DNA of 64,000 nucleotides, taken from Natrinema hispanicum (GTDB taxonomy: Archaea > Halobacteriota > Halobacteria > Halobacteriales > Natrialbaceae). Location of the stretch: assembly GCF_004217335.1 (NCBI RefSeq), contig NZ_SHMP01000003.1, forward strand, positions 434,001 to 498,000, read 5' to 3'. A program made the translations under genes and the position numbers. How positions within the stretch are numbered: position 1 is the stretch's first letter; the number at the start of each line of letters is the position of its first letter. The notes beneath the pieces were generated by a model. It ran no database searches. It saw only the letters and a list, made by a program, of their open reading frames with translations, and had not been told where the DNA came from. Below, piece after piece: positions 28,358 to 35,640 of the stretch.

Positions 28358-28981
28358 GTGAATTCTACAACGGTCCGTCGCCAGTGGGCAGACCGGTCCG
28401 GCGAATACTCACCGGAATATTACGCCTACTACGGGCCTGACGAGACGAGTGAGACGATCCGCAGTATTCTCGATCGGCTCGTCGGCCGAGACGCATCTAT
28501 TCTCGAGGTGGGCTGTAGTTCAGGCCGTCACCTCGCGCATCTCCACGACGATGGCTTCGAAACCCTATCAGGAATCGATGTCAACGACGACGCGTTCGAC
28601 GTCATGGCAGAGGCGTACCCCGAGCTTGCCGCCGACGGAACGTTCTATCACGACTCGATCGAAGCCGTCGTTGGCGAGTTCGATGACAACCAGTTCGACG
28701 TCGTCTACTCGGTCGAGACGCTGCAACACCTCCACCCGGACGTCGAGTGGGTGTTCGAGGACCTGGCTCGAATCAGTGGCGACCTCCTCATTACGATCGA
28801 AAACGAAGGCGAGGATGATCGGTCACAGGAATCGGACCCCGACGTGAGCTACGTCAACGACGACTTCCCGCTATACCACCGCGACTGGAACCGTGTGTTT
28901 ACCGAGCTGGGCTGCGTCGAGGTCGACGCCACGTCCGGCAAGCGAGATACCATCCGAACGTTTCGCTCGCCACAGGCGTAG
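28358..28981 (+). CDS. Class I SAM-dependent methyltransferase
   Basis: The 207-residue protein has motif I SILEVGCSSGRHLAHL, an acidic motif II in LSGIDVNDDA, and FDVVYSVETLQHLHPD as motif IV. The substrate is unknown. A GTG start at 28358 is proposed because ACTTTACG (28329-28336) lies about 27 bases upstream and the 19 codons before it (to an ATG at 28301) cover the promoter. Confidence 0.82.
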   Translation: MNSTTVRRQWADRSGEYSPEYYAYYGPDETSETIRSILDRLVGRDASILEVGCSSGRHLAHLHDDGFETLSGIDVNDDAFDVMAEAYPELAADGTFYHDSIEAVVGEFDDNQFDVVYSVETLQHLHPDVEWVFEDLARISGDLLITIENEGEDDRSQESDPDVSYVNDDFPLYHRDWNRVFTELGCVEVDATSGKRDTIRTFRSPQA

Positions 28982-29066
28982 CACATCCGGTGTACGATGC
29001 GAGCAGTTTGGCGAGTGAACAGCAGTCGACTGGCCGCGCCGAACTCGTGGATAGTCATCCGCTCGT

Positions 29067-30440
29067 TCACGCTGTCGAGAACGAATCTACCTGTTTCGCC
29101 TGTTCGGCACGCCGCTTGATCCCCGTGAGCATCTTCCGTTCCATGACGAAGTGCGCTGGCTCCCAGAAGAGGTAGTTGGTGATCGCGCGAAGCGGCGACC
29201 CCTCCGAGAACGGGCCGATCGACGACTGTCGCGGCTTCGATCGCATGCGTGCGAACAGCCGCGTCGTATCCTCGTCGATCGGCTCGAGGACGAACGCCCA
29301 CGTCCACGCCGGCGATTCGCCGGGTGGTCTGAGGACGAGCGCTCGCTCGGGGTCGAGACGCGCGACTGTCGGCACAGATTCGGGTGACGAGCCGGGATAG
29401 TCTTCGGGTGCCAGCCTGATGGTGTCACCCTCCTCGAGGACCTGGAGTTCCGGTACGATTCGATCGACAGTGTGAATGTCGGCACCGACGGCGTTCTCGA
29501 GCCAGTCGTAGCTGTAGAAGCCGCCGCGTCCCTGACCGATCTGGACAAGCCACGGCCAGACCGCCTCAGCGGGGGCATCGACCTCGACCGCATGGGTGAC
29601 CTGATCCGTCGCGTCCGGGAGCAGATCGTCACCGGGCAGGGGTGCTTGGACTTCGCTTGCAGGGACTCCCCAGCGACGGTGCCAGGGCCGAACCCCGAAG
29701 TGGTACGTGGCCACGAGGACGAGCATGGCCGTTGCGATTCGTCGGCTGCTTGGCCCGTTCGAACGGTCGCGATTCTCCACGTCGGCACTGGGCTCCGTCG
29801 GTTCCCGACTCGCCTGTCTCTCCGCATCAGCTTTGATGCGCTCGAGGGAGCGCGACATCAGGTAACCTGCGAACGGGCCGATGATCCGCCAGTACCACCG
29901 GAAGTTACGGCGGGCGCGGTCGTCGGTCGTCGCTGTGCGTGCCTCGTAGGACAGCAGCGTCCGCCCCTCGCCGTCCGATCGGACGGAGAGACTGATCGCG
30001 AGTTTCGCATAGCCCGGCTCGTCGAAGGCTGCAAACGCGTCCGGCTCGATCTGTCGCCACTCGATCGCCGGCTGCCAGAACTTTCCGACTGCACCGAAGA
30101 CGAACTCCTCGCCTGGCGCGTCCTCGAGGTGCAGCCACTCGTCGGTCTTCGGCACGTCGACGAACCGAAGCTGGTCGGGTTCCGGTTCCCCGGAGACACC
30201 CCGGAGACGCTGTGACACCACCATCGGGGCGGTTCGCAAGCGCCCAAGGGCGCGGACGATCGGCCCGGTATCCAGCAGATCAGCGGTGAGCATTGCGTCG
30301 TAGGTCGTCTCGGGATCGGCGTCCACGACGGCGTGTCGGACCACCGTGACGTCGAACTCGGGCAAGTGTCGATCGATCAGCATCGAGGCGTCGGCCGAGG
30401 CTGACGCACTCGCACTGTTTCCGAACGCGGGCCCTATCAT
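29067..30440 (-). CDS. Tandem SRPBCC-domain membrane-associated protein
   Basis: The 457-residue protein has two START/SRPBCC-like domains: residues ~25-205 (VVRHAVVDADPETTYDAM as its start) and ~275-440 (THAVEVDAPAEAVWPWLVQI, then YSYDWLEN). They are separated by a hydrophobic helix (about residues 233-250). SRPBCC domains bind lipids or other hydrophobic ligands. The second domain resembles polyketide cyclase/SRPBCC proteins often found alone. An element TTCTATTACG near 30467-30476 fits the start at 30440. Confidence 0.72.
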   Translation of the reverse strand: MIGPAFGNSASASASADASMLIDRHLPEFDVTVVRHAVVDADPETTYDAMLTADLLDTGPIVRALGRLRTAPMVVSQRLRGVSGEPEPDQLRFVDVPKTDEWLHLEDAPGEEFVFGAVGKFWQPAIEWRQIEPDAFAAFDEPGYAKLAISLSVRSDGEGRTLLSYEARTATTDDRARRNFRWYWRIIGPFAGYLMSRSLERIKADAERQASREPTEPSADVENRDRSNGPSSRRIATAMLVLVATYHFGVRPWHRRWGVPASEVQAPLPGDDLLPDATDQVTHAVEVDAPAEAVWPWLVQIGQGRGGFYSYDWLENAVGADIHTVDRIVPELQVLEEGDTIRLAPEDYPGSSPESVPTVARLDPERALVLRPPGESPAWTWAFVLEPIDEDTTRLFARMRSKPRQSSIGPFSEGSPLRAITNYLFWEPAHFVMERKMLTGIKRRAEQAKQVDSFSTA

Positions 30441-30523
30441 TGCTCCGTGTTCACGTCCGACAGCGATCGTAATAGAACGTGACCTGCGACCGGCCGTGAT
30501 GTGCTGGCAGGATCATACGGACT

Positions 30524-30553
30524 GCTGTCAGTGGGTTTCGGACCACTCACAGC
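30524..30553. terminator. Imperfect hairpin after the DUF1059-like gene
   Basis: GCTG..AGTGG (30524-30534) pairs with CCACT..CAGC (30543-30553) around a GTTTCGG loop. It lies between the end of the small gene at 30596 and the promoter of the SRPBCC gene, both on the minus strand, so a transcript-end signal is likely. Confidence 0.35.
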
Positions 30554-30595
30554 CCACCATGCGAGTGCGCCGGGAACTCAGGGCAACAACCCGTG

Positions 30596-30766
30596 TCAGA
30601 GCGTTTCGATGTACGGTTCGATGTCTTCGTCGGAGACGTCACGCCCGTGGACGTCCTTCAGATGAGACCGTGCGGCCTCGTATATCGACTCCTCGAACTC
30701 GCTGTAGACGACCACGTCGCAATCCGCAACGTCACGACACTCGAATCGATACCGTTCCGTGACCAT
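30596..30766 (-). CDS. Small DUF1059-like protein
   Basis: A 56-residue frame starts MVTERYRFECRDV, continues DCDVVVYSEFEESI and ends with the helix AARSHLKDVHG followed by VSDEDIEPYIETL. The pattern C-x5-C, then a strand, then a helix with H-x6-HG-like spacing fits DUF1059, a family of small soluble proteins of unknown function common in haloarchaea. The opposite-strand open frame over the same bases has no such family features. A hairpin follows the stop codon. Confidence 0.75.
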   Translation of the reverse strand: MVTERYRFECRDVADCDVVVYSEFEESIYEAARSHLKDVHGRDVSDEDIEPYIETL

Positions 30767-30871
30767 GTGTGTGAGACCAGCGCAAGCGCCATGTAGCTGC
30801 CGCCCGCACGAGCGTGGGACGCCTACGACCGCCCACGCAGCATTTGTACACTGCTCACGATTGCACAGTAC

Positions 30872-31639
30872 ATGGTGGAGACGGAGGCCGTGATCTCGAT
30901 TCTCGCTGGTGGCGTCACCGCGCTATTCGCCGTCTTCCTCACGTTCTACTTGCGGAATCAGTGGCAGGAAATTCAGTCGCTGCGGGCGATCCAGACCGAA
31001 CTCGAGCAAAACACCGAACGAATGCGGGATCTCGCCACGCTCCTCACGGGCGACTTGCAGCGCCAGCAGGTTGACCTGCCGATCGAAGTTCCTCCGGGAA
31101 CGAGACTGGAGATCAGATACGTCGTCTCGTTTCCGAGTTCCCTCTCGACGACGGCGTTTGACCAAGTAAAGCACACTGGCATGTTCCTTCGACTCTCGCC
31201 CGACGTTCGCCGGTCGCTGCTCGAGGTGTATGATACGATCGACCGGATCAATCGGCTGCGACAGCACAGAGAGCGCATTCACTTCGACGATATCGGGAAC
31301 GTCCACATCGTCATCGACCCCTCCGAACTAGACATCGAACCGGACACGTCCGTTTCCGAAGCGGATCTCCCGGCGGAGACCCGACAGCGGCTCTCGGGTC
31401 TTCGTCAGCTGCGCCGCGCGATGAAAGAAGTGAACCGGTCGATTCTGCGCCTCATCGCGTCGATTTCCTCGCCGGCGATGATCGACGACCTCGACCTCGA
31501 GTCGTTCGTCGAGTCCGATCGCGAGCACAGGCGCGACTCGAGGGCCGAGTCACCACCTTCCGACGGCGTGGATCTCGAGGAGCTGCGATCGATCCTCAAC
31601 GACGTCGAGCAGCACTCGGTTTGGTCCCGGTTTATGTAG
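30872..31639 (+). CDS. Hypothetical membrane-anchored protein with coiled-coil
   Basis: The 255-residue protein has one N-terminal membrane helix (residues 7-27, VISILAGGVTALFAVFLTFY) followed by a predicted coiled coil (residues 30-65, with QWQEIQSLRAIQTELEQNTERM). The rest is charged and helical: RRSLLEVYDTIDRINRLRQ, and a C-terminal acidic helix. Topology suggests a short external N-terminus and a cytoplasmic body. No family was recognised. It has no operon partner on its strand. Confidence 0.7.
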   Translation: MVETEAVISILAGGVTALFAVFLTFYLRNQWQEIQSLRAIQTELEQNTERMRDLATLLTGDLQRQQVDLPIEVPPGTRLEIRYVVSFPSSLSTTAFDQVKHTGMFLRLSPDVRRSLLEVYDTIDRINRLRQHRERIHFDDIGNVHIVIDPSELDIEPDTSVSEADLPAETRQRLSGLRQLRRAMKEVNRSILRLIASISSPAMIDDLDLESFVESDREHRRDSRAESPPSDGVDLEELRSILNDVEQHSVWSRFM

Positions 31640-31845
31640 GCAAGTGGTGTGAATCGACGCCTCTTGAGAAGCGGACAACGAGACGGCGACGATCAGATGG
31701 GCGAGTAAGGCGATGGCCTCAGCACTCATAGGGCTCGTCACGACCGGATGCCGAGTCCGGCTCGGAGCGGGTGCATCGTCATCGGCCAGGCGAACGTAGT
31801 GCCGTCGCTCCAAAGACGGTTTGGATTCGACAGAACAGGTCTTCC

Positions 31846-32076
31846 TTACGCCGCTTCGTCCGTGGTTCCAGGCGCAAACGCCGCGTTCCACTCGTCGACC
31901 AGGTTCTCGAGTCGCGCCCGGTTCCGATAGGAAAACATCCGGGGGGCGCGGTCAGTCGCCGTTCGCGGGTCCTCGAGCGGGGTCGTTGTCGTGCTCGCGG
32001 GTGTCGCTCGCGTTCGGTCGGTCGTCGGTTCGGGTTCGGGCTCGGGCTCGGATCGGGTCAGGTATTCTGTGTGCAT
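31846..32076 (-). CDS. Hypothetical small protein with Pro/Glu and Thr-rich linker
   Basis: The 76-residue frame begins MHTEYLTRSEPEPEPEP, has a Thr/Ser/Ala-rich middle and ends with a basic-acidic helix (SYRNRARLENLVDEWNAAF). The C-terminal helix looks like real protein; the linker is low complexity. No strong TATA element is seen at the usual distance. Moderate support only, and no family was recognised. Confidence 0.45.
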   Translation of the reverse strand: MHTEYLTRSEPEPEPEPTTDRTRATPASTTTTPLEDPRTATDRAPRMFSYRNRARLENLVDEWNAAFAPGTTDEAA

Positions 32077-32548
32077 GTCGGTCGGGTGGTAATGTCGTCG
32101 AAATCGGTACTGGTCGGCAATGAACTCAGGCTGCTACGTGTACGACCGACATCTGTACACCCTCATACCGCCTCCATGGTTATAAAAGTTCATGATAAAC
32201 CTCATCTCGAGCAAATGGTGTCAGAAAGCAATTGCCATGGTAGAAGATGTCACTGTCAGGACAGCCATCGAGCCGCGCTCGGGACTGGGAGGTGGCCGAC
32301 TGGAATCGATGTGATGGGCACGATCGAAAACGGCAGTGACCGGCTACTATATCGACAGCTTGGGAATACGTGCCAGTGATGCCTCGCGTATCGATAGCCG
32401 TGACGAGCGAGTCGCTGCCGCCGTGACGGACGTCGGTTTCGTGGGACCGGCGCGAAACGAGGCCGACTATTTTCCAGGGCGTCTCGCGAGCCGAGGTTCC
32501 GGACAGTCAGGGCTGACGCTTTTCTCGGTCACCGTCGACGATCCCACT
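32077..32548. other. Intergenic region with a strong TATA element and a doubtful small frame
   Basis: The region holds GGTTATAAAAG (32177-32187), the best TATA element in the gap and usable on either strand. On the plus strand it lies about 30 bases before an ATG at 32215 that opens a 54-codon frame ending at 32379 with three Cys and several His near its start (NCHGRRCHCQDSH). There is no family support. The remaining bases up to the flavoprotein start at 32549 show no gene. Confidence 0.35.
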
Positions 32549-32950
32549 GTGTCAACCGTTCCACCGGAGGCAGAACGATTGCTCGAGCGCGAGCCGCTGA
32601 TGGCCCACCTGGGAACCTGCGTCGAGGGACGGCCCCACGTCGCGCCGGTCTGGTATCGGTACGCCGACGGGGTCGTCGAAATCGTGACGACGGGCCGAAA
32701 GCTGGCGAACATCAGGCAAAACCCACGCGTTTCCCTCTCGATCCAGCACGACGAGGCAGGACAGGCACGCTGGATGGTGTCGCTGCTCGGCACGGCGACG
32801 GTAATCGACGACGAGGCTGAGACAGCTGCCGCCCGCCGCCGGATCAACGAGAAGTACGGGGCGGGCCCCGATGCCTACGCCGAGAACACGCTGGTCCGGA
32901 TCGAGATCGGCTCGGCGACCTACCGGACCTACGACGACGAGATCGAGTAA
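32549..32950 (+). CDS. Pyridoxamine 5'-phosphate oxidase-like protein
   Basis: The 133-residue protein has the classical F420/FMN split-barrel pattern: LMAHLGTCVEGRPHVAPVWY, then TTGRKLANIRQNPRVSLSI and WMVSLLGTATVI, ending TLVRIEIGSATYRTYD. Members of this group bind FMN or F420 and reduce diverse substrates. A GTG start at 32549 fits the usual family N-terminus and is about 27 bases after GCTTTTCTC; 71 upstream codons to 32336 do not resemble the family. Confidence 0.82.
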   Translation: MSTVPPEAERLLEREPLMAHLGTCVEGRPHVAPVWYRYADGVVEIVTTGRKLANIRQNPRVSLSIQHDEAGQARWMVSLLGTATVIDDEAETAAARRRINEKYGAGPDAYAENTLVRIEIGSATYRTYDDEIE

Positions 32951-32972
32951 CGCTCGACCGACTGCGCTCGCT

Positions 32973-34028
32973 TCAGTTCTCGAGTCGTTCGCGCGCGGCC
33001 GCGACGACGAGCGGAAGCGTAATCGTCGCGTCGGCATAGACCGAGACGTTCTCGGCGTCTTTCTCGAGTTTGCCCCACGAGCGGGCCTCATCTAAGGTCG
33101 CACCGGAAAGGCCGCCAGTCTGTTGGGGATCCATCGTCAGTTGGACGGCGTAGTCGTAGGCGTCGGGCGAGACGAGCATCGTCTGGAGGGTGAAGTTCTT
33201 CGGGACGCCGCCGCCGACGACGAACGCGGCGGCCTCGTCGGCATGGTAGGCGATGTCCGTCAGCGGCGTCATGTCAGCCAGCGCGTCCAGCGAGAAATCG
33301 GACGTCTGGGAGTACATCCACGCCTGCAGGCCCAGCACGGAGTCCTGGACGGCGGGACAGTAGATCGGTACGTCGTTTTCGTAGGCTGCAGCGGCGATGC
33401 CGGGATCTTCGTGGACGTCGTCGCGCTCGTTCACGTCGGCGTTGGCCCGGCCGAGTTCCTCGGTGAGCCGCTGGATCGAGACGACGCCTTCCGCCTTGAG
33501 GGTCGGGAAGACCTCATCGCGCAGGTGCGATTCGAACGTCGCGAAAAACTCCTGTGGAAGATAGACGTTGTAGATGCGGTCGACGCCCTCGTCGCGCAGT
33601 TGCTCGTCGTGTTCGCGTTCGGTTTTGCCCTCGGCAGTCACCTCGCCGTGGTGGTGTTTGCCGCCGATGGCCTCGATCGAGTCGTGGGTGAGATTCGCCC
33701 CCGTCGTGACCAGCACGTCGATGTAACCGTCACGGATCAGGTCGGCGACGATCGCACGCATACCGGTCGGCACCATCGCGCCCGCGAGGCTGAAGAAGAC
33801 GGTCACGTCGTCGTCGAACATCGCTTCGGTGATGTCGACGGCCTCGTGGAGGTTCGCCGCGCCGACGCCAGCATTGCCATACTCGTCGGCGAGTTCGCCG
33901 ACCGTCATCCCGGCCCGGACTTCGGCGTGGCCGATCGGATCGTGCGAAAAGGTCTCACGCTCAGGCTCGTGGTGGCCGTCCGCGTCGCCATCGGCGGCGT
34001 CACTGTCGTGATCGTGCTCGTCGCTCAT
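32973..34028 (-). CDS. dys: Deoxyhypusine synthase
   Basis: The 351-residue enzyme shows deoxyhypusine synthase motifs. FFSLAGAMVPTGMR and VTTGANLTHDSIEA form the NAD site, VPIYCPAVQDSVLG is the substrate region, and ARSWGKLEK contains the catalytic Lys of the conserved SWGK motif. It transfers an aminobutyl group to a Lys of initiation factor aIF5A; in Haloferax volcanii this pathway depends on agmatine. The first ~20 residues are His/Asp-rich, a haloarchaeal extension. The ATG at 34028 is chosen over one at 34049. Confidence 0.95.
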   Translation of the reverse strand: MSDEHDHDSDAADGDADGHHEPERETFSHDPIGHAEVRAGMTVGELADEYGNAGVGAANLHEAVDITEAMFDDDVTVFFSLAGAMVPTGMRAIVADLIRDGYIDVLVTTGANLTHDSIEAIGGKHHHGEVTAEGKTEREHDEQLRDEGVDRIYNVYLPQEFFATFESHLRDEVFPTLKAEGVVSIQRLTEELGRANADVNERDDVHEDPGIAAAAYENDVPIYCPAVQDSVLGLQAWMYSQTSDFSLDALADMTPLTDIAYHADEAAAFVVGGGVPKNFTLQTMLVSPDAYDYAVQLTMDPQQTGGLSGATLDEARSWGKLEKDAENVSVYADATITLPLVVAAARERLEN

Positions 34029-34212
34029 GTTTTCGCATGCGCGAGCCACCGGTTTGAACGTCGCGGTTCACTCTGTTCCGTCGCCTCGAGAGAGTCATAG
34101 AATCGCTCACCCACAATGCGTACTGACCATCAGGACCCATGCCAATTGTGATAGATGTTCTTGGACCCGTGCAAGATACAAGGCGCGTATCCTGCGGGTT
34201 CATAGAAACCAA

Positions 34213-34235
34213 TGTTGTGTGGGAAACACCCACAT
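34213..34235. repeat. Short inverted repeat upstream of the ABM-like gene
   Basis: AATGTTGTGTGGG is followed closely by CCCACATTGAC, so TGTGGG and CCCACA can pair with a small loop. It ends about 35 bases before the start at 34271 and could be an operator or leader hairpin. Confidence 0.3.
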
Positions 34236-34270
34236 TGACAGACGACGTATGGAGAGCCGAGGAATCTGAA

Positions 34271-34651
34271 ATGATTGTCTACGTAGACCGATCAGCGGTT
34301 CGTGACGGGAAACTGGACGAACTCAAGGGAGCGATGACCGACCTGGTGGAGTTCGTCGACGCCAACGAACCCGACATCCTGTCGTACGACGTTTACTTCA
34401 GTGAGGACGGCACCCGAATGACCGTCGTGCACACGCACGCCGATTCTGCATCATTAGCGTATCACATGGAGGTTGCGGGTCCCGAGTTCCCCCCGATCGG
34501 CGAGTTCATTGATCTCGATGCCATCGACGTGTATGGACAACCCAGCGCGGAACTCGTCCACCAACTTGAGGAGAAGGCCTCGACACTGGGACACGGACGC
34601 GTGTCGATCCACGACCGCCACGACGGAATTGATCGAGTCCCTGATGAGTAA
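34271..34651 (+). CDS. Dimeric alpha-beta barrel (ABM-like) protein
   Basis: The 126-residue protein begins MIVYVDRSAVRDGKLDELKG and continues with strands PDILSYDVYF and RMTVVHTHADSASLAYHME. This is the ferredoxin-like beta-alpha-beta pattern of antibiotic biosynthesis monooxygenase-type domains, with a polar C-terminal tail of ~45 residues. Enzymatic activity cannot be judged. The ATG at 34271 is used because family members start at this strand; in-frame codons back to 34139 look non-coding. Confidence 0.6.
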   Translation: MIVYVDRSAVRDGKLDELKGAMTDLVEFVDANEPDILSYDVYFSEDGTRMTVVHTHADSASLAYHMEVAGPEFPPIGEFIDLDAIDVYGQPSAELVHQLEEKASTLGHGRVSIHDRHDGIDRVPDE

Positions 34652-34760
34652 TCCGTGTGCTGAACCCATCTCTACATCTTGCATGCAATTCTTGGCAAGG
34701 GCTAGATGTATCGGGATTTGCTTCGATATATGGATTCTCTGTACTCCCTGCTGGGAGTGA

Positions 34761-35528
34761 CTACAGTCCCGTCGGCACGTCGAGATACGTCGTCTCGAGC
34801 CCCCACTCCTCAACGATCTCCTGCAGCGAGCGCACGCCGAACGTCTCGGTCGCGTAGTGGCCTGCAAGGAAGACGTGAATCCCAGCTTCCTTGGCTTCGT
34901 GGTAGACTTTCCCTTTCCCTTCGCCGGTCACGAGCGCGTCCGCGCCAGCTTCGACAGCCTCGTCGAGCCAGTCGGTCCCGCTGCCGGTGACGATCGCCAC
35001 GTCCTCGATCTCGTCGGGGCCGAAATCGAGCACTGGAACGGGCCGGCCGCCAGTGTCGAGGGCGGCCTCGAGGTGCTCGCGTAACTCGTCGGGGCTGTAG
35101 GGGTCGGCTGCCGTCCCGCGCTGGCCGATGTATTCGGGACCGAGTTCGCCGAACGGCGTGCGATCCTCGAGTTCGAGCACATCGGCGACACCGGCAGCGT
35201 TGCCCAGTTCTTGGTGGCCATCGAGCGGCAGGTGTGAGACGTACAGCGCGAGGTCGCCCTCGAGCAGCGGCGCGAGTCGGTCGTAGGTCTGGCCGGTAAC
35301 GCGGTCGATCCCGCCCCACGAGAGGCCGTGGTGGACGACCAGCAGGTCCGCGTCGGCTGCGATCGCATTCTCGAACGTCTCGCGGACGCCATCGACGGCG
35401 AACGCCACGTGCTCGATGTCGGCTTCGTCCGGGCCGACCTGCAGGCCGTTCGCACTCGCATCGAGGTCGGCGTAGTCTGCGGTTCGGAGCTCTTCATCGA
35501 GTCTATCGACGACGCGCGAGAGTTGCAT
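34761..35528 (-). CDS. Nif3-like dinuclear metal centre protein
   Basis: The 255-residue protein belongs to the Nif3/YbgI family. Metal ligands lie in LLVVHHGLSWGG, in YVSHLPLDGHQELGNA and near the C-terminus in FLAGHYATETFGV with GADALVTGEGKGK. It forms hexamers with two metal ions per subunit. The function is debated; GTP cyclohydrolase-like roles have been suggested. The ATG at 35528 is 27 bases after GTTACAAGG on the minus strand. Confidence 0.92.
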   Translation of the reverse strand: MQLSRVVDRLDEELRTADYADLDASANGLQVGPDEADIEHVAFAVDGVRETFENAIAADADLLVVHHGLSWGGIDRVTGQTYDRLAPLLEGDLALYVSHLPLDGHQELGNAAGVADVLELEDRTPFGELGPEYIGQRGTAADPYSPDELREHLEAALDTGGRPVPVLDFGPDEIEDVAIVTGSGTDWLDEAVEAGADALVTGEGKGKVYHEAKEAGIHVFLAGHYATETFGVRSLQEIVEEWGLETTYLDVPTGL

Positions 35529-35640
35529 GGTCGGCTCTTGTGCGACGGTCGCCTTGTAACCGAGTGCTTCATCCTGTCGGATGAAAGCATCAGTGCCGAC
35601 GACTCGACGCGCGTCGAGTCGAATCAAAAACGGGCCTGCG

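Noticed and set aside
31550-31891. Minus-strand frame with a hydrophobic stretch MSAEAIALLAHLIVAV
   Set aside because: It overlaps the end of a well-supported plus-strand gene, its remaining residues look random, and no TATA element precedes it.
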